A stretch of 31,481 bases of DNA from Saccoglossus kowalevskii. Its lineage: Eukaryota > Hemichordata > Enteropneusta > Harrimaniidae. A program made the translations under genes and the position numbers. Shown one piece after another: positions 24,401-31,123 of the stretch. The stretch covers positions 127,739-159,219 of the forward strand of contig NW_003132358.1 of NCBI RefSeq assembly GCF_000003605.2. The letters run 5' to 3'. The notes under the pieces were generated by a model that worked only from the letters and a program-made list of their open reading frames with translations, searched no databases and had not been told where the DNA came from. The first letter of the stretch is position 1, and the number at the start of each line of letters is the position of its first letter.

Positions 24401-27400
24401 TTTTTTTTATGGGGGGGGGGGGGGGGTTATTCCATGTTATAATTGAAGGGACAGTTCTATCGGTGCCATGTCAGATTGAAGGGATCCATCTCATTCTATC
24501 CATTGACATACATTTTACACTTTGTTCATACCATTTAAAAAAAAAAAAAACGATGAATAGTTGAAGTGGTCATTAGCATTATTTGTCTCATAATAAACGG
24601 TGCATGGCTAACAATGCACGGAATTCCAGAACTTCCCAATACTCCCAATGGTTACTGGTGTCATAGAAGACATAAAGAACATGGCAGTAATTCCACAATT
24701 GTTATTTTAATATTCAAAGATATGGCTTTGTTTAGACTCTCCGGGCAATTTTGAAATAGTTGTGCTGCATTCTTCGCATATGTCTATCATTGGTTATTTC
24801 CTGTCTTGAGATTATCTGTGTTTTGCGTTCAGAAGTTGCACAGCTCCCGCTTGTTGATTGTTATACGAATCCATTTGTTATAGCATAACATGCATTTTGG
24901 TGTATTGTGTTCGATCTGGGTCACATGCGATGTATGCATAGTGTGTAGAAAACATTGATTAATTAATTAATTAATTTACGTACAGAACAGTGAGTGGAAT
25001 TGTCATATAAGTATTAACACTTTACAGTAATAATACCAGAATTCAAATTACCCAGTAAAATTAACATGCGCACAAAATTCATTCTTATTCCAGATTCTCC
25101 CACAAATTAAATAAATATCTAAAATATCTTCAAACGGATGTATAATTGTTATTTGAAACAAACAGAATAAAAAAAATTGCAGATATACTCCAGTGTTAAA
25201 TGAAGCTAGGAACTTTAGAAATTTTACAAAGAAAAATCTGGTCACAAAAATTAAAATTCCTGAAATATTTAGACTTTTTTTTTATATGTACATTGCATAC
25301 AACTTTACTACATTCATACAAGTGATTTAAATGTCTGTGACATCATGCCTGTTAATGGATCACGCATTGCAAGATACTTAACCACATTAAAAAACTGTGA
25401 TAAAGTATGCCCAAGACCAAACTAAAATTCATGTTAAAGAGAAGGCAAAGTTACATCACATGTTGGGGATCACGCTTACAGTTCAGTATACAGTAACTTA
25501 GACACCGAAGGTGATGACATTAACGTAATGCAAACAGCACTCTGTGAACATGCTACATATATCTCAACATTAACTGAAACAAGATGCATTACTTAATGTG
25601 TTCAGTTTATATGAATTCTATTGAATCAAATCTCAATATTTTGGGATACAGTGCAAATAATGTTAAAACAACAAAACCTTACTGCTTTTCTACGTGCTTG
25701 TTCAACGCTCTGCTAATTGAGAGAAATTCTTCAACCCAAATTGATGGTATACACATTTTATTCATCAATGTTAAAGTGATCAGTTAGATTCAGATTTAAT
25801 ACCAGGGGTTGATTAATAAGAGCTTCTTTCTACATTTTTGTTAAATGACATTTCCCAAGGCATACAAGATTTCAGCCATTTGACACACGGAACAGAATCT
25901 TTTTAAATGTCTACTGAATACTTTAAAAAAGAAAATGATCAGACTTCCTTCCATTTTGAAATATGATTTTATTTTATGTTCATAAAAGCCTGATAAAAAT
26001 TTATTGTAACCATAGTACTTTTTGCACAATACACAAGTTAAACATTCCAGAAAATAGCGATTTTTTTAGTTGTTTGCCTTTGGGTTTTCTATGGAAAAAA
26101 AGTTCCCCCATATCTGAAAAATTTGGTTGGTTACAAAAATTGCAAAAAAAAGAAAAATTATATTTAGTTATGAGAAAAATGTACTTATGGTTGTCATGAA
26201 TTACTAAGATGACAATTATGACAATTAACATTTAATTTTATCAAGTAATGTTTTAACTTATGTTACAAAAATTTTCTACAAGAAGTTATTTCATAATAGA
26301 AAAAAAAACAATAATTATAATTTTAAAATAAAAATGTGATTAATTTGCTCACAACTATTAATAATTTAGTTGGTTGAGTACCCATGATTGATTTAGATGT
26401 TAATATCAAATGCTATGAAATTAAACATTCGTTTGTTGATTTCAATTTTTTGATATTAGGCAGTGATCAAGGAATTTTTCCTTTTTTTCTTCTCAGCCAT
26501 ATTTTTATGATAAATTATAGTAAACTGCTGTAATTTTGATACTAGTAGACAATTTTTAGATTGTCATGAAAAATATCACTGGCTTTGCAACTGTGAAAGA
26601 CTACACAATATTTTTTCTGGATTTTTACTCACATCCAAAGCCCATGTCAGATCAAAACAAGTTGAGAAAGGGAGTATTGTAAATTTCCTATATTCTGAGT
26701 AATAACAGCTGTTTAGGGAATAAACAGGAAATTACGAACATTCTCAATTTTTAAAAAAACATTTTCCCAAAGGTTTTCAAAAATGTGTTTTCATCCATGA
26801 AGTCAAAAAAAAAAAAAAAACTTCAGGAAAAAGTTTGGAGCTTTTATACCCACCAACACTGCCCCCTAGTGGCTAGCATACAGAACTCTATGACCTTTCA
26901 CCTTCAGAATGTATAGGTCAGAGTTCACTTTAATCCATTGGCTTAAATTTTGACGGTCCAATTCTGATCACAAAGTACAATGTACAGAAAAGCTGCGTTG
27001 TTTCGCTTTCTCATTGCCTACGCACAGCATGACAATACCGCAAACATGACTAGTATGTTTTTACGCAGTGATCTCCAGACAGCAGGAATGACATAGCATA
27101 ACAACATGTTACAAACACATAAAAAAAAAAGACATATACAGAAAACAAGAACGAGTCTTACCAGTCCATTACAATTACTGATCACTGCCCGTGAATTCGA
27201 GTGATTTTTAAGGATTCCGCTATAATGACATGAATCATAAGTTCGATGCTTTTGGTGAAGACTGCCATTGTTCCAGTACTCTACTTGAAAATTGTCAGAC
27301 ACAAAGTTTGATTGAATTTGAAGATCAAAGTGAAAATCTTTTTTGTACGCAGAAACTTTATAATACAATTGTTTATGAATGCCCATTTTTCTTTTAATGT

Positions 27401-29078
27401 TTCGTGCAATCCTTTTCCGACTGTTTATAAGGTCGTAAGGGATCTCCTCCCCATGCTGATCCACTCGTATCGGCACGGTTACCTCATAATCATCCAGCGA
27501 GTTGAGAAAATTTTCTGCAATAAATAGAAGTGGATGTTATTGTCAGACTCAGATGACTTTGTGGGATTTTTTTGTTCAAGTCAACATTTTGGGTTAGTGA
27601 GTGTGTGGTTGTGTGTGAGCATGGGGAAGGGGGAAGGGGAGGGGTATGCAAAAAGTGAAAAAAAAAGAAAAAAAAATTTGCTCAAAGTCTATTACTTTGA
27701 GTCCTTCCAGCATAATGAATGAATGAATGAATGAATGAATGAAAATTTATTTCACTATAAAACATATACACAGATAATAATGAATAATGATGGAGAGGGG
27801 GGGCTCTAATAATTATGAAAGTTTTATGAATTCAAATCAATGCACAACTGCACAGAAAATGAAGTATACAGTTGTTTTTTTAACATGCTTTCAGTCAAAT
27901 GACATCAAAATCATCATTGCGGAAATAATTAGTACTAAACAGAATCAAACAATAAATATTCCCTAGATGACTCAGTGATGACAGTAAACAACTCCGCTGC
28001 TCAAGTTGTGAGTTCACACCAAAACGGACCAGTTTTCAGTTCAGTCAAATACAACTGTCAAGTTTTAATTTTTCACCCTCCCCCTCTCTAATAAATTTGG
28101 AGTTGTGTACACCAGACAAGGTGAAACGCAGCAAAAAAAAACAAAAAAAAAACAGAAAAACAAAACAAGACAAGAATGTCGAACAGTTACTAATTTGGTG
28201 TACAGTTTAGAAAACAATTTTATCTTAGTATCGTACATCTTCACAGTATTCTAATGGTAGAGAATGCAACTCATGAATTTGTTATTCACATGTGTGCATA
28301 TACAAGTTAGAATTTTTTGTGTAAAAATCTGTTTACGAGTCAGTATTAGTCAACAGAATGTAAACTTATTTTGAATAAAAATGCTAAAATAATATGTAAT
28401 TTCCATATAGGCCACAATGAAAATACAAAGCCCACTAAAATTTATGTATTTTTTTTTTTATAATTCTACACATATCTTTTTTTTTTTGCCATGTTACTGC
28501 CCAAAATGTTAAGATATATACTTGCCATAGGGAACAATAATAAAATACCCTAAAACAGACAACAAATTTTCACTGTTTGTTATCTTTTTATTTTATTGTT
28601 TGATTTTCTTCCAAATATTTTTAGTTTATTTTCTTTATTACAAGGGTAACACTGATTTATCAAATGTGTAAAATTAAAGAAAATTACAATATTTTTACCT
28701 TATATTGTAGAGCAGCCACTAAATAAAATAAAATCAGCATTTCTACTAATCCATAGAAATTGAAAAGTTTATTTTATACAAATGAGTAAGTTGACTCGAA
28801 AAAAAAATAAAAAAATAAAACAGTTTGTTGAAAAGGAAATTTTACGAAGTAACATTCTTCTGGAGAAAAACTAATCTTTTGATATGTTTTTTTTTTTTCC
28901 ATTTAGTCATTCTGTGTAAAAATAAACAATATGAAGCTAGTTTAATTGGAAATGAATTGTTCAGCGAAATCTTACCTTGTGCTACGATTTGCATATTTTC
29001 GGTTGACTCGCTAAACGGTACCATACAGATACTAAGTTGCAAAACCAAGACACACCATAATGTACTAAGGCCCATCAT
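392..29078 (-). CDS. ADAMTS-family secreted metalloprotease, 5' part of gene (8 exons, 3' end outside window)
   Basis: Joined exons 29078-28976, 27514-27162, 23413-23257, 6322-6120, 2005-1922, 1318-1176, 1024-981 and 497-392 read through with matching splice phases and give about 397 residues. Order seen: signal peptide (about residues 1-24), M12B propeptide with cysteine switch CGV (Cys about 201), furin site RRRKR (ends about 235), then the reprolysin catalytic domain up to HEMGH (about 393-397). The strings [31 protein letters not shown] and [12 protein letters not shown] are most like vertebrate ADAMTS6 and ADAMTS10, as I recall those proteins; ADAMTS16/18 and the other branches fit less well. 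Known family role: zinc endopeptidases of the extracellular matrix, with ADAMTS6/10 linked to fibrillin microfibrils. The third zinc histidine, disintegrin-like, thrombospondin, Cys-rich and spacer regions must lie beyond base 1. There is no sign of decay. Branch assignment is by motif only, so no symbol is given. Confidence 0.95.
498..980. other. ADAMTS intron 7
   Basis: 483-bp GT-AG intron, AT-rich, with short homopolymer runs and repeated ATATGCAAA/ATGCAAAC strings near 635-670. No other feature recognised. Confidence 0.85.
981..1024 (-). CDS. ADAMTS exon 7: [15 protein letters not shown]
   Basis: A 44-bp micro-exon that would be missed by ORF length alone. Acceptor TTCTAG, donor TTAG|GTAAGT. 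With one base from exon 6 it completes Arg348, then reads [14 protein letters not shown] plus a split Gly. The two cysteines are the conserved disulphide cysteines that precede the active-site exon in ADAMTS proteases. The fit of phases 2 and 1 on either side supports it strongly. Confidence 0.95.
1176..1318 (-). CDS. ADAMTS exon 6: catalytic domain, CKWQKS segment
   Basis: 143 bp; acceptor TCTTACAG, donor ACAAG|GTACA (phase 2). It encodes [20 protein letters not shown] and onward, including [10 protein letters not shown]. The [11 protein letters not shown] block and HDNAILITR are diagnostic of the ADAMTS catalytic domain and especially of the ADAMTS6/10 type. The segment between ([17 protein letters not shown]) is the variable loop. 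Confidence 0.95.
1319..1921. other. ADAMTS intron 5
   Basis: 603-bp GT-AG intron. It contains inverted CCAATC/GATTGG words near 1520-1565 and a doubled TTGCCATAGT near 1740-1760. Open frames of up to 84 codons across 1646-1969 show no family resemblance and overlap exon 5 on the opposite strand. The 151-bp intron 6 (1025-1175) is likewise empty. Confidence 0.8.
1922..2005 (-). CDS. ADAMTS exon 5: catalytic-domain core
   Basis: 84 bp, exactly 28 codons, phase 0 at both ends; acceptor GGTCAG, donor CAA|GTGAGT. It encodes [12 protein letters not shown] followed by [16 protein letters not shown]. This completes helix 1 (MNI|VANLYHD) and supplies the next beta strand (family pattern GN-INIVV-R-I-L). 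Recognition depends on reading it in register with exons 4 and 6. Confidence 0.93.
2990..3145 (-). repeat. CCAAT/CATGTGAT array, about 43-bp period
   Basis: GATTGG words recur at about 2999, 3042, 3093 and 3135, each followed after 15-20 bases by a variant of ATCACATG. Read on the minus strand this is CATGTGAT...CCAATC, the same module as the 42-bp array near 20527-20680, which lies in the opposite orientation. It is probably the same repeat family. Confidence 0.65.
4560..4624. repeat. Small foldback (imperfect hairpin)
   Basis: TCTCTATAAATT near 4564 faces AATTTATAGGAGAG near 4608, with inner matches TTCTG/CAGAA. This makes an imperfect stem of about 15 bp with a bulge. It could be the relic of a short inverted-repeat element; no function is inferred. 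Confidence 0.5.
5696..5709. promoter_or_regulatory. Perfect X-box-type palindrome GTTACCATGGTAAC
   Basis: A 14-bp perfect palindrome matching the RFX-factor X-box pattern GTNRCC-N2-RGYAAC. RFX factors are known to control ciliary genes in animals. It sits in intron 4 with no ciliary gene nearby, so binding is only a possibility. Confidence 0.35.
6120..6322 (-). CDS. ADAMTS exon 4: furin site and start of the protease domain
   Basis: 203 bp; acceptor TTTCATTCAG, donor ATT|GTAAGT (phase 0). After the split Asp205 comes a hydrophilic linker with an NHT sequon, then RRRKR (bases 6245-6231), a proprotein-convertase consensus. The mature enzyme should therefore begin [15 protein letters not shown], the canonical first strand of the reprolysin fold. 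The exon closes with [13 protein letters not shown], the first helix. It lies about 17 kb from exon 3. Confidence 0.95.
6478..6502. repeat. Poly(A) run, 25 bases
   Basis: An uninterrupted A tract in intron 3. It may be the tail of a retroposed sequence on the plus strand, but I recognise nothing in the preceding bases and no target duplication. Confidence 0.7.
7544..7641. repeat. 33-bp hairpin unit in three tandem copies
   Basis: Three essentially identical copies of a 33-bp unit. Each carries CTACGTTTGA at one end and TCAACGTAG at the other, so each can form its own stem of about 8-9 bp around GGAGATTGAA. Because 33 is a multiple of three, frames stay open on both strands and give repetitive peptides (RLRRLNQRR on plus, [11 protein letters not shown] on minus). 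I regard these as artefacts. Confidence 0.9.
9483..9520. repeat. Short direct duplication ATATGTATGAATCTCT
   Basis: Two adjacent copies in an AT-rich stretch of intron 3. Confidence 0.7.
9843..11070. repeat. 20-bp minisatellite, about 56-58 copies
   Basis: The unit is TGTTCAAAGTGTTACACAGA with variants at the first bases (TG, GA or TA before TTCAAAG) and T/C in GTGYTACAC. The core (9870-11000) is strictly periodic; the right end includes 19-bp units (near 10728 and 10840) and decays after 11000. The plus strand of the unit lacks stop codons in any frame, so open frames of 259-280 codons run in all three frames and encode the same 20-residue periodic peptide. No gene is implied. Near-identity of copies suggests recent expansion. 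Confidence 0.97.
11875..11901. repeat. (TA)n microsatellite
   Basis: About thirteen TA dinucleotides in intron 3. Confidence 0.9.
12322..12460. repeat. 56-bp tandem duplication plus a third partial copy
   Basis: CTCCAATAA starts copies at 12322, 12378 and 12448. The first two share CCCTGGGCGACTGAATTGGG and the run after it. The third is only a short 5' fragment. Confidence 0.8.
13083..13096. promoter_or_regulatory. Tandem AGGTCA half-sites
   Basis: AGGTCAAGGTCA is two directly abutting nuclear-receptor half-sites and includes TCAAGGTCA, the monomer site of the ERR/SF1 type. It is a single short match in AT-rich intron sequence with no support beyond the motif. Confidence 0.25.
15353..15588. 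mobile_element. 236-bp element with 14-bp perfect inverted ends (MITE-like)
   Basis: TAAAGCGCGGTAGT at 15353-15366 is matched exactly in reverse complement by ACTACCGCGCTTTA at 15575-15588. The interior is visibly richer in G+C than its surroundings and has no protein resemblance. A similar word (GATAC/GGATAC) flanks both sides, but no clean target duplication is visible. It is consistent with a small non-autonomous DNA transposon; class unknown. Confidence 0.55.
16756..17070. repeat. Degenerate minisatellite, about 22-28-bp units
   Basis: About a dozen diverged copies around GGCAGGRGACTTTCCCARRTGA, with the core words ACTTTCCC, GACAGG and AATGGCAGG. The minus strand stays open for 117 codons over it and gives a periodic peptide with FGK, LGK or YGK repeats. 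The divergence suggests an old array rather than a coding repeat. Confidence 0.75.
18105..18118. promoter_or_regulatory. X-box-like GTCACCATGGCAAC
   Basis: A second match to GTNRCC-N2-RGYAAC in the same gene's introns. A weaker half-match lies near 20448-20458. Motif evidence only. Confidence 0.3.
18907..19086. mobile_element. 180-bp MITE with ACTGTNAAATACTTT ends
   Basis: The left end ACTGTCAAATACTTT and the right end AAAGTATTTTACAGT are inverted with one mismatch in 15. Beyond them the arms stay similar (TTTTCGC/GAGCT...). The same end sequence opens the element at 23861, so this is a family present at least twice in the window. There is no coding capacity. Confidence 0.65.
19471..19605. 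repeat. 13-14-bp tandem repeat, TTTAAATCATTG type
   Basis: About ten imperfect copies alternating TTTAAATCATTG and TTAAAATCATTG. AT-rich, noncoding, within intron 3. Confidence 0.85.
20527..20680 (+). repeat. 42-bp tandem array with CATGTGATC and AGCCAATCA
   Basis: CATGTGATC occurs at 20556, 20598 and 20640 (exact 42-bp spacing), each followed by TAGCCAATCA; a partial copy precedes them. As 42 is a multiple of three, a frame stays open and gives the repeat [12 protein letters not shown], which I treat as incidental. It may form the left arm of the tandem-core element that follows. Confidence 0.85.
20752..21534 (+). mobile_element. Helentron/HINE-like element with 157-bp tandem core
   Basis: Four full copies of a 157-bp unit (starts at 20824, 20981, 21138, 21294; partial at 21452) are framed by TAGCTCCGCTGT (20752-20763) and its exact inverse ACAGCGGAGCTA (21523-21534). 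Just inside the right end is a hairpin, TCGAC-AAA-GTCGA (21511-21523). About nine bases later comes CTAA, which fits the CTRR terminus of Helitrons. Known Helentron-associated elements (DINE/HINE, bivalve 'pearl') have short inverted subterminal repeats, a tandem core of about 150-160 bp and a 3' hairpin. No protein is encoded. The true left boundary is unknown. Confidence 0.6.
20824..21490. repeat. 157-bp tandem repeat, 4.2 copies
   Basis: Units begin ATCAAAGCAAT or ATCAAATCAAT and contain AACAAGAAGTCGAAAATATC, TTACCAAAAAT and AGAGAATTGAAGATATCA. Spacing is 157, 157, 156 and 158. Copies differ by a few substitutions; the last is truncated after about 40 bases. Confidence 0.95.
23257..23413 (-). 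CDS. ADAMTS exon 3: propeptide end with cysteine switch
   Basis: 157 bp between a TTTTTTTACACAG acceptor and GAAG|GTAAAA donor. It begins [16 protein letters not shown], the usual continuation after CNGL in ADAMTS propeptides, and has an NRT sequon. It ends QRCGVE. The Cys of CGV (codon at 23269-23267) is in the cysteine-switch position that in this family ligates the catalytic zinc before propeptide removal. Phase 1 at the 3' end matches exon 4. Confidence 0.94.
23796..23853. repeat. (CCACT)n microsatellite
   Basis: About eleven perfect pentamers, directly before the MITE cluster at 23861. Confidence 0.95.
23861..24270. mobile_element. MITE cluster with GTACTGTAAAAT inverted ends
   Basis: GTACTGTAAAAT (23861-23872) and ATTTTACAGTAC (24259-24270) are perfect inverses, leaving flanking TA on both sides. 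A second left end (TACTGTAAAAGGATTAATTA, from 24059) pairs with the same right end, so this looks like a truncated copy abutting, or invaded by, a complete copy of about 210 bp. Inside the latter, CACTGGGTTTTAATTT is repeated in both orientations (about 24081, 24125 and 24234). The left end matches the 18907 element. No coding capacity. Confidence 0.65.
26859..26872 (-). promoter_or_regulatory. CTCF-core-like motif
   Basis: On the minus strand the bases read CCACTAGGGGGCAG, a full match to the core known for CTCF (CCASYAGRKGGCRS). It sits in intron 2, 2.2 kb from the ADAMTS start codon, in a locally GC-richer patch of AT-rich sequence. CTAGTGG words also occur in dispersed animal repeats, so a repeat origin is possible. 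Confidence 0.35.
27162..27514 (-). CDS. ADAMTS exon 2: propeptide, first part
   Basis: 353 bp, opened by a TTGCAG acceptor and closed by CTG|GTAAG (phase 0). It encodes residues 36-152 of the M12B/ADAMTS propeptide: [16 protein letters not shown] near the start, [15 protein letters not shown] in the middle, then the characteristic C-HYSG...[10 protein letters not shown] ending. In the family this domain folds over the protease and keeps it inactive during secretion. N-glycosylation sequons NGS and NHS are visible. Confidence 0.93.
27515..28975. other. ADAMTS intron 1
   Basis: 1.46 kb, AT-rich with many A/T homopolymers. Contains the TGAA repeat at 27713-27745. Nothing else recognised. Confidence 0.8.
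27713..27745 (-). repeat. (TGAA)n, possible 3' tail of a minus-strand retroelement
   Basis: Seven AATG/TGAA tetramers. On the minus strand the sequence reads GAAATAAATTTTCATTCATT: an AATAAA signal followed by a CATT tail, a layout common at the 3' ends of some LINEs. No reverse-transcriptase remnant is visible upstream of it, so at most a very short, dead fragment is present. Confidence 0.45.
28976..29078 (-). CDS. ADAMTS exon 1: start codon and signal peptide
   Basis: 34 codons plus one base. The start is the first of two adjacent ATG codons ([18 protein letters not shown]...), with an in-frame TAA directly upstream, so translation cannot begin further out unless another exon is spliced in. 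A hydrophobic core of about 14 residues follows, then a polar stretch near residues 22-30, as in a cleavable secretory signal. The exon ends CAA-G before GTAAG, phase 1. The spare G joins AA of exon 2 to give Glu35. Confidence 0.85.
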
Positions 29079-29786
29079 TTAAATTACAACAAAAATATAT
29101 TCGGCATGAGTCCGTCTCAGTTATCAAGTTCAAGGCGACATAAAGAAGGCTTCTTTCCGTGTGGGCGTGTACATCGATTATTGTAGTAGACTTGCCAACG
29201 CTGACTGTTCCTCCTCTACTATTAGTTGATTCATGATTGCGGCGAAGTGTTCCACGGTTTCAATTTGAGAGATTGTGCTTTCGTGTGAAGAAGAAAAAAA
29301 AAAGAACAATGAAAAACTATTGTTAGACAGTGGAATTCCTCGCTTAAAAATGCTGTAGACAAGCAATGAAACGTACAGTACAGCGACGACATGCCACTTG
29401 TACGTTTTAACTACTAGTACATACAACGTAAACAACATGATCGGACAATTCGTGTTAACGATCCACCAAGCTGAAAAACCAACCTCGAAAACATATCTTC
29501 CGCCAGGCTTTTCAGTTGCAAAATAAAAAAAAAAATATGCTTGGTGTCACTCAATGAAAAACTAGACAATGAGTACAAAACAGGCGGTGTCCAAAAGTCG
29601 ACAGCTCAGCGCCAAAACGATCCTGACAGCGCTTACATCGAGTGTTGCTACCGATTGCATTGGGGGGGGGGGGGGAGATTGGCACGAGAGGGCGCCATCC
29701 GATCTGAATAGACGACTTTCCCGGGTGTGACGAGGCTGACCGGAAATGGGGTGTAAGTGAGTCGTCTGCAGTTCATATGCAGTAAT
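29079..29786. promoter_or_regulatory. Head-to-head intergenic region, possible bidirectional promoter
   Basis: The 0.7 kb between the two start codons should contain the ADAMTS 5' UTR and promoter (minus) and the start of the SWIM-like exon (plus). It is richer in G+C and CpG toward 29580-29786 than most of the window and has a G14 run at 29662-29675. An 86-codon minus-strand frame at 29438-29178 has a hydrophobic start but no recognisable family. No TATA box or initiator is convincing. Confidence 0.4.
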
Positions 29787-30150
29787 ATGGCGGTAAATAC
29801 AAATGTTCGTCCGTCTGCGGGACTCCTTCTTGAATTTTCAAGTATTAAGAATTGAACAAAGGACATAAGAAATGTACCCGAGCTATCAATTGATGATGTC
29901 AAAAACTACCTGGTGAATTCTAATGACAAGTCTTTTGATAACAATGCTCTAAAAGCATACAAATCGTTACGTGCGTACAACTTGGGCATGTTCATAGCGT
30001 TGACTGTGCGATACTTGAACGGTATCAAACATGTGTTGTTCGCGGGAAATGTTTCCCTTCACAGTCAACCGACAAGGAGTATCAAATTTATTTATGTATC
30101 GATGTTCAGGAAGGAAAAATACATGGCGGAAAGTGTCAATGTGTGGCAGG
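29787..30150 (+). pseudogene. SWIM zinc-finger protein, N-terminal exon, disrupted
   Basis: From ATG at 29787 the frame runs MAVNTNVRPSAGLLLEF to a TGA at 29853, then continues in the same frame as VPELSIDDVKNYLV, NALKAYKSLRAYNLG and VLFAGNVSLHSQ. Around 30066-30071 the coding frame shifts by one base and goes on as DKEYQIYLCIDVQEGKI and then GGKCQCVAG to a GTGAGT donor at 30151. LKAYKSL-AYN, the HSQ block and G-I-G-KCQCVAG are the pattern of SWIM zinc-finger proteins common in invertebrates and often linked to a YqaJ-like recombinase domain; the CxC is the first half of the SWIM metal site. The stop and the shift make a pseudogene most likely; assembly error at either site is the alternative. 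The next exon (C-x-H half) is not in the window or not recognised. Confidence 0.65.
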
Positions 30151-30228
30151 GTGAGTACAATATTCGCTGCATATATAAACAGATGAGAGATAATTCTTTT
30201 CATGTCGTACAAATGCAGATTATTAGTT

Positions 30229-30421
30229 GCGTTCACGCACAGCTCCTTAGCACGGGCTAAGAGGTCAAATTCCTTAGCCCGTGCTAAGAAAACGTGCGTG
30301 AACGCTTAGCACGGGCTAAGGAATGCTAAGTACGGGTTAAATCTGATCCGAATTTAAGACGCGGTCTAGACCTTAGCACGGGCTAACGAAGTATGCGCGA
30401 ACGCTTAGCCCAGGGCTAAGC
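30229..30421. repeat. Cluster of CTTAGC-CGGGCTAAG foldback modules
   Basis: GCGTTCACGCAC (30229-30240) and GTGCGTGAACGC (30294-30305) are exact inverses. They enclose CTTAGCACGGGCTAAG (30246-30261) and its inverse (30273-30288), giving a 77-bp cruciform-capable palindrome. Further copies of the near-palindrome follow at 30305-30320 and 30372-30386, and a perfect GCTTAGCCC-A-GGGCTAAGC at 30403-30421. Words like GCGCGAACG precede several copies. It lies just after the SWIM exon donor and before the LINE tail. Probably a small foldback transposon. Confidence 0.75.
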
Positions 30422-30470
30422 GCCTTCTGCGGCGACCTTTGGGTGTAAAAATTGTCCCATGTTCGTATAA

Positions 30471-31025
30471 CGACACTTTTGGCTTAACTTTATACAAAAA
30501 TTACTAGTCATAACAGATCTAACTAATTCAGACCCACATCAGAATAATCTTTGTGATATTTTTAAAGAGAAGCTCAAATGTTTGTACCGTATGAAGTGGA
30601 AAAACAATTTGTTGAACAATTGTAAGCTTGACTTTTACAGGTGTGCTAAAGAAAATTTTGAATTTGAACATTATTTGGAAAAAATTAAAAATAAAAATCA
30701 TAGAATAGCTTATACTAAATTTAGAACTTCTGCACATTTTCTTCCCATTGAATCCGGTAGACATAAAGGCATTTTGAAGGAAAACAGGCTATGTAATCTC
30801 CATGAATGCAATGAAGTAGGTGATGAGAAACATTACATTTTATATTGTAATAATTGTCAAATCAAAGAACAAAGATCTAGATTCCTTGCAGCTTTATACA
30901 TCTATGCCCCAAAGCTGGAAGATTTTAGCATGGATGAATTATTTCCTATCATTGTTTCAAGTAATGATTTTTTCATTCTTAGCATTTTTGCAAAATTTAT
31001 TTTCTATATTCTTGATATGTTTTAA
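30471..31025 (+). pseudogene. LINE reverse-transcriptase C-terminal fragment
   Basis: The frame is open from just after a TAA at 30468 to TAA at 31023 (184 codons) and has no credible start codon, so it is a 5'-truncated remnant. Seen in order: NNLCDIFKEKLKCLYRMKW, a basic amphipathic stretch, then AYTKFRTSAHFLPIESGR, RLCNLHECNEVGDEKH and YILYCNN. The pattern LR-S-H-L-IE-GR, R-C-x4-C, DE-H-x4-C is the C-terminal zinc-binding tail of endonuclease/reverse-transcriptase LINEs frequent in invertebrates. The frame is intact over this stretch, so the insertion is probably young. Confidence 0.7.
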
Positions 31026-31055
31026 TACTGTAAGTTTTTGTTCTGAATATTTAGG

Positions 31056-31083
31056 GTTTCGAGCCCATTTGGTCGAAACCCTT
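31056..31083. terminator. Hairpin 1 of the LINE 3' region
   Basis: GGGTTTCGA pairs with TCGAAACCC (9-bp perfect stem) around the loop GCCCATTTGG, followed by TTTTGT...GTTTATTATT. It is a structural element at a retroelement 3' end. It resembles a bacterial terminator in shape only. Confidence 0.6.
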
Positions 31084-31097
31084 TTGTAATTGTTCCG

Positions 31098-31123
31098 TTT
31101 ATTATTATTATTATTATTATTAG
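31098..31123. repeat. (ATT)n tract 1
   Basis: About eight ATT triplets directly after hairpin 1 and a GTTTATT junction. Confidence 0.9.

Larger units (their letters stand above)
23414..27161. other. ADAMTS intron 2
   Basis: 3.7 kb. It contains the CCACT microsatellite, the MITE cluster, a G16 run (24411-24426) and a CTCF-like motif (26859-26872). The stretches 24430-26850 and 26900-27150 are AT-rich with no recognised gene or repeat. Confidence 0.8.

Noticed and set aside
29178..29438. 86-codon minus-strand frame with a hydrophobic start, upstream of ADAMTS exon 1
   Set aside because: No recognisable family; an in-frame stop directly precedes the ADAMTS start and I see no splice link. It may simply lie in the 5' UTR or promoter.
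31056..31083. GGTTTCGAGCCC resembling a tRNA T-arm
   Set aside because: No acceptor, D or anticodon arm surrounds it; the bases instead make a 9-bp hairpin that has a paralogue 67 bases downstream.
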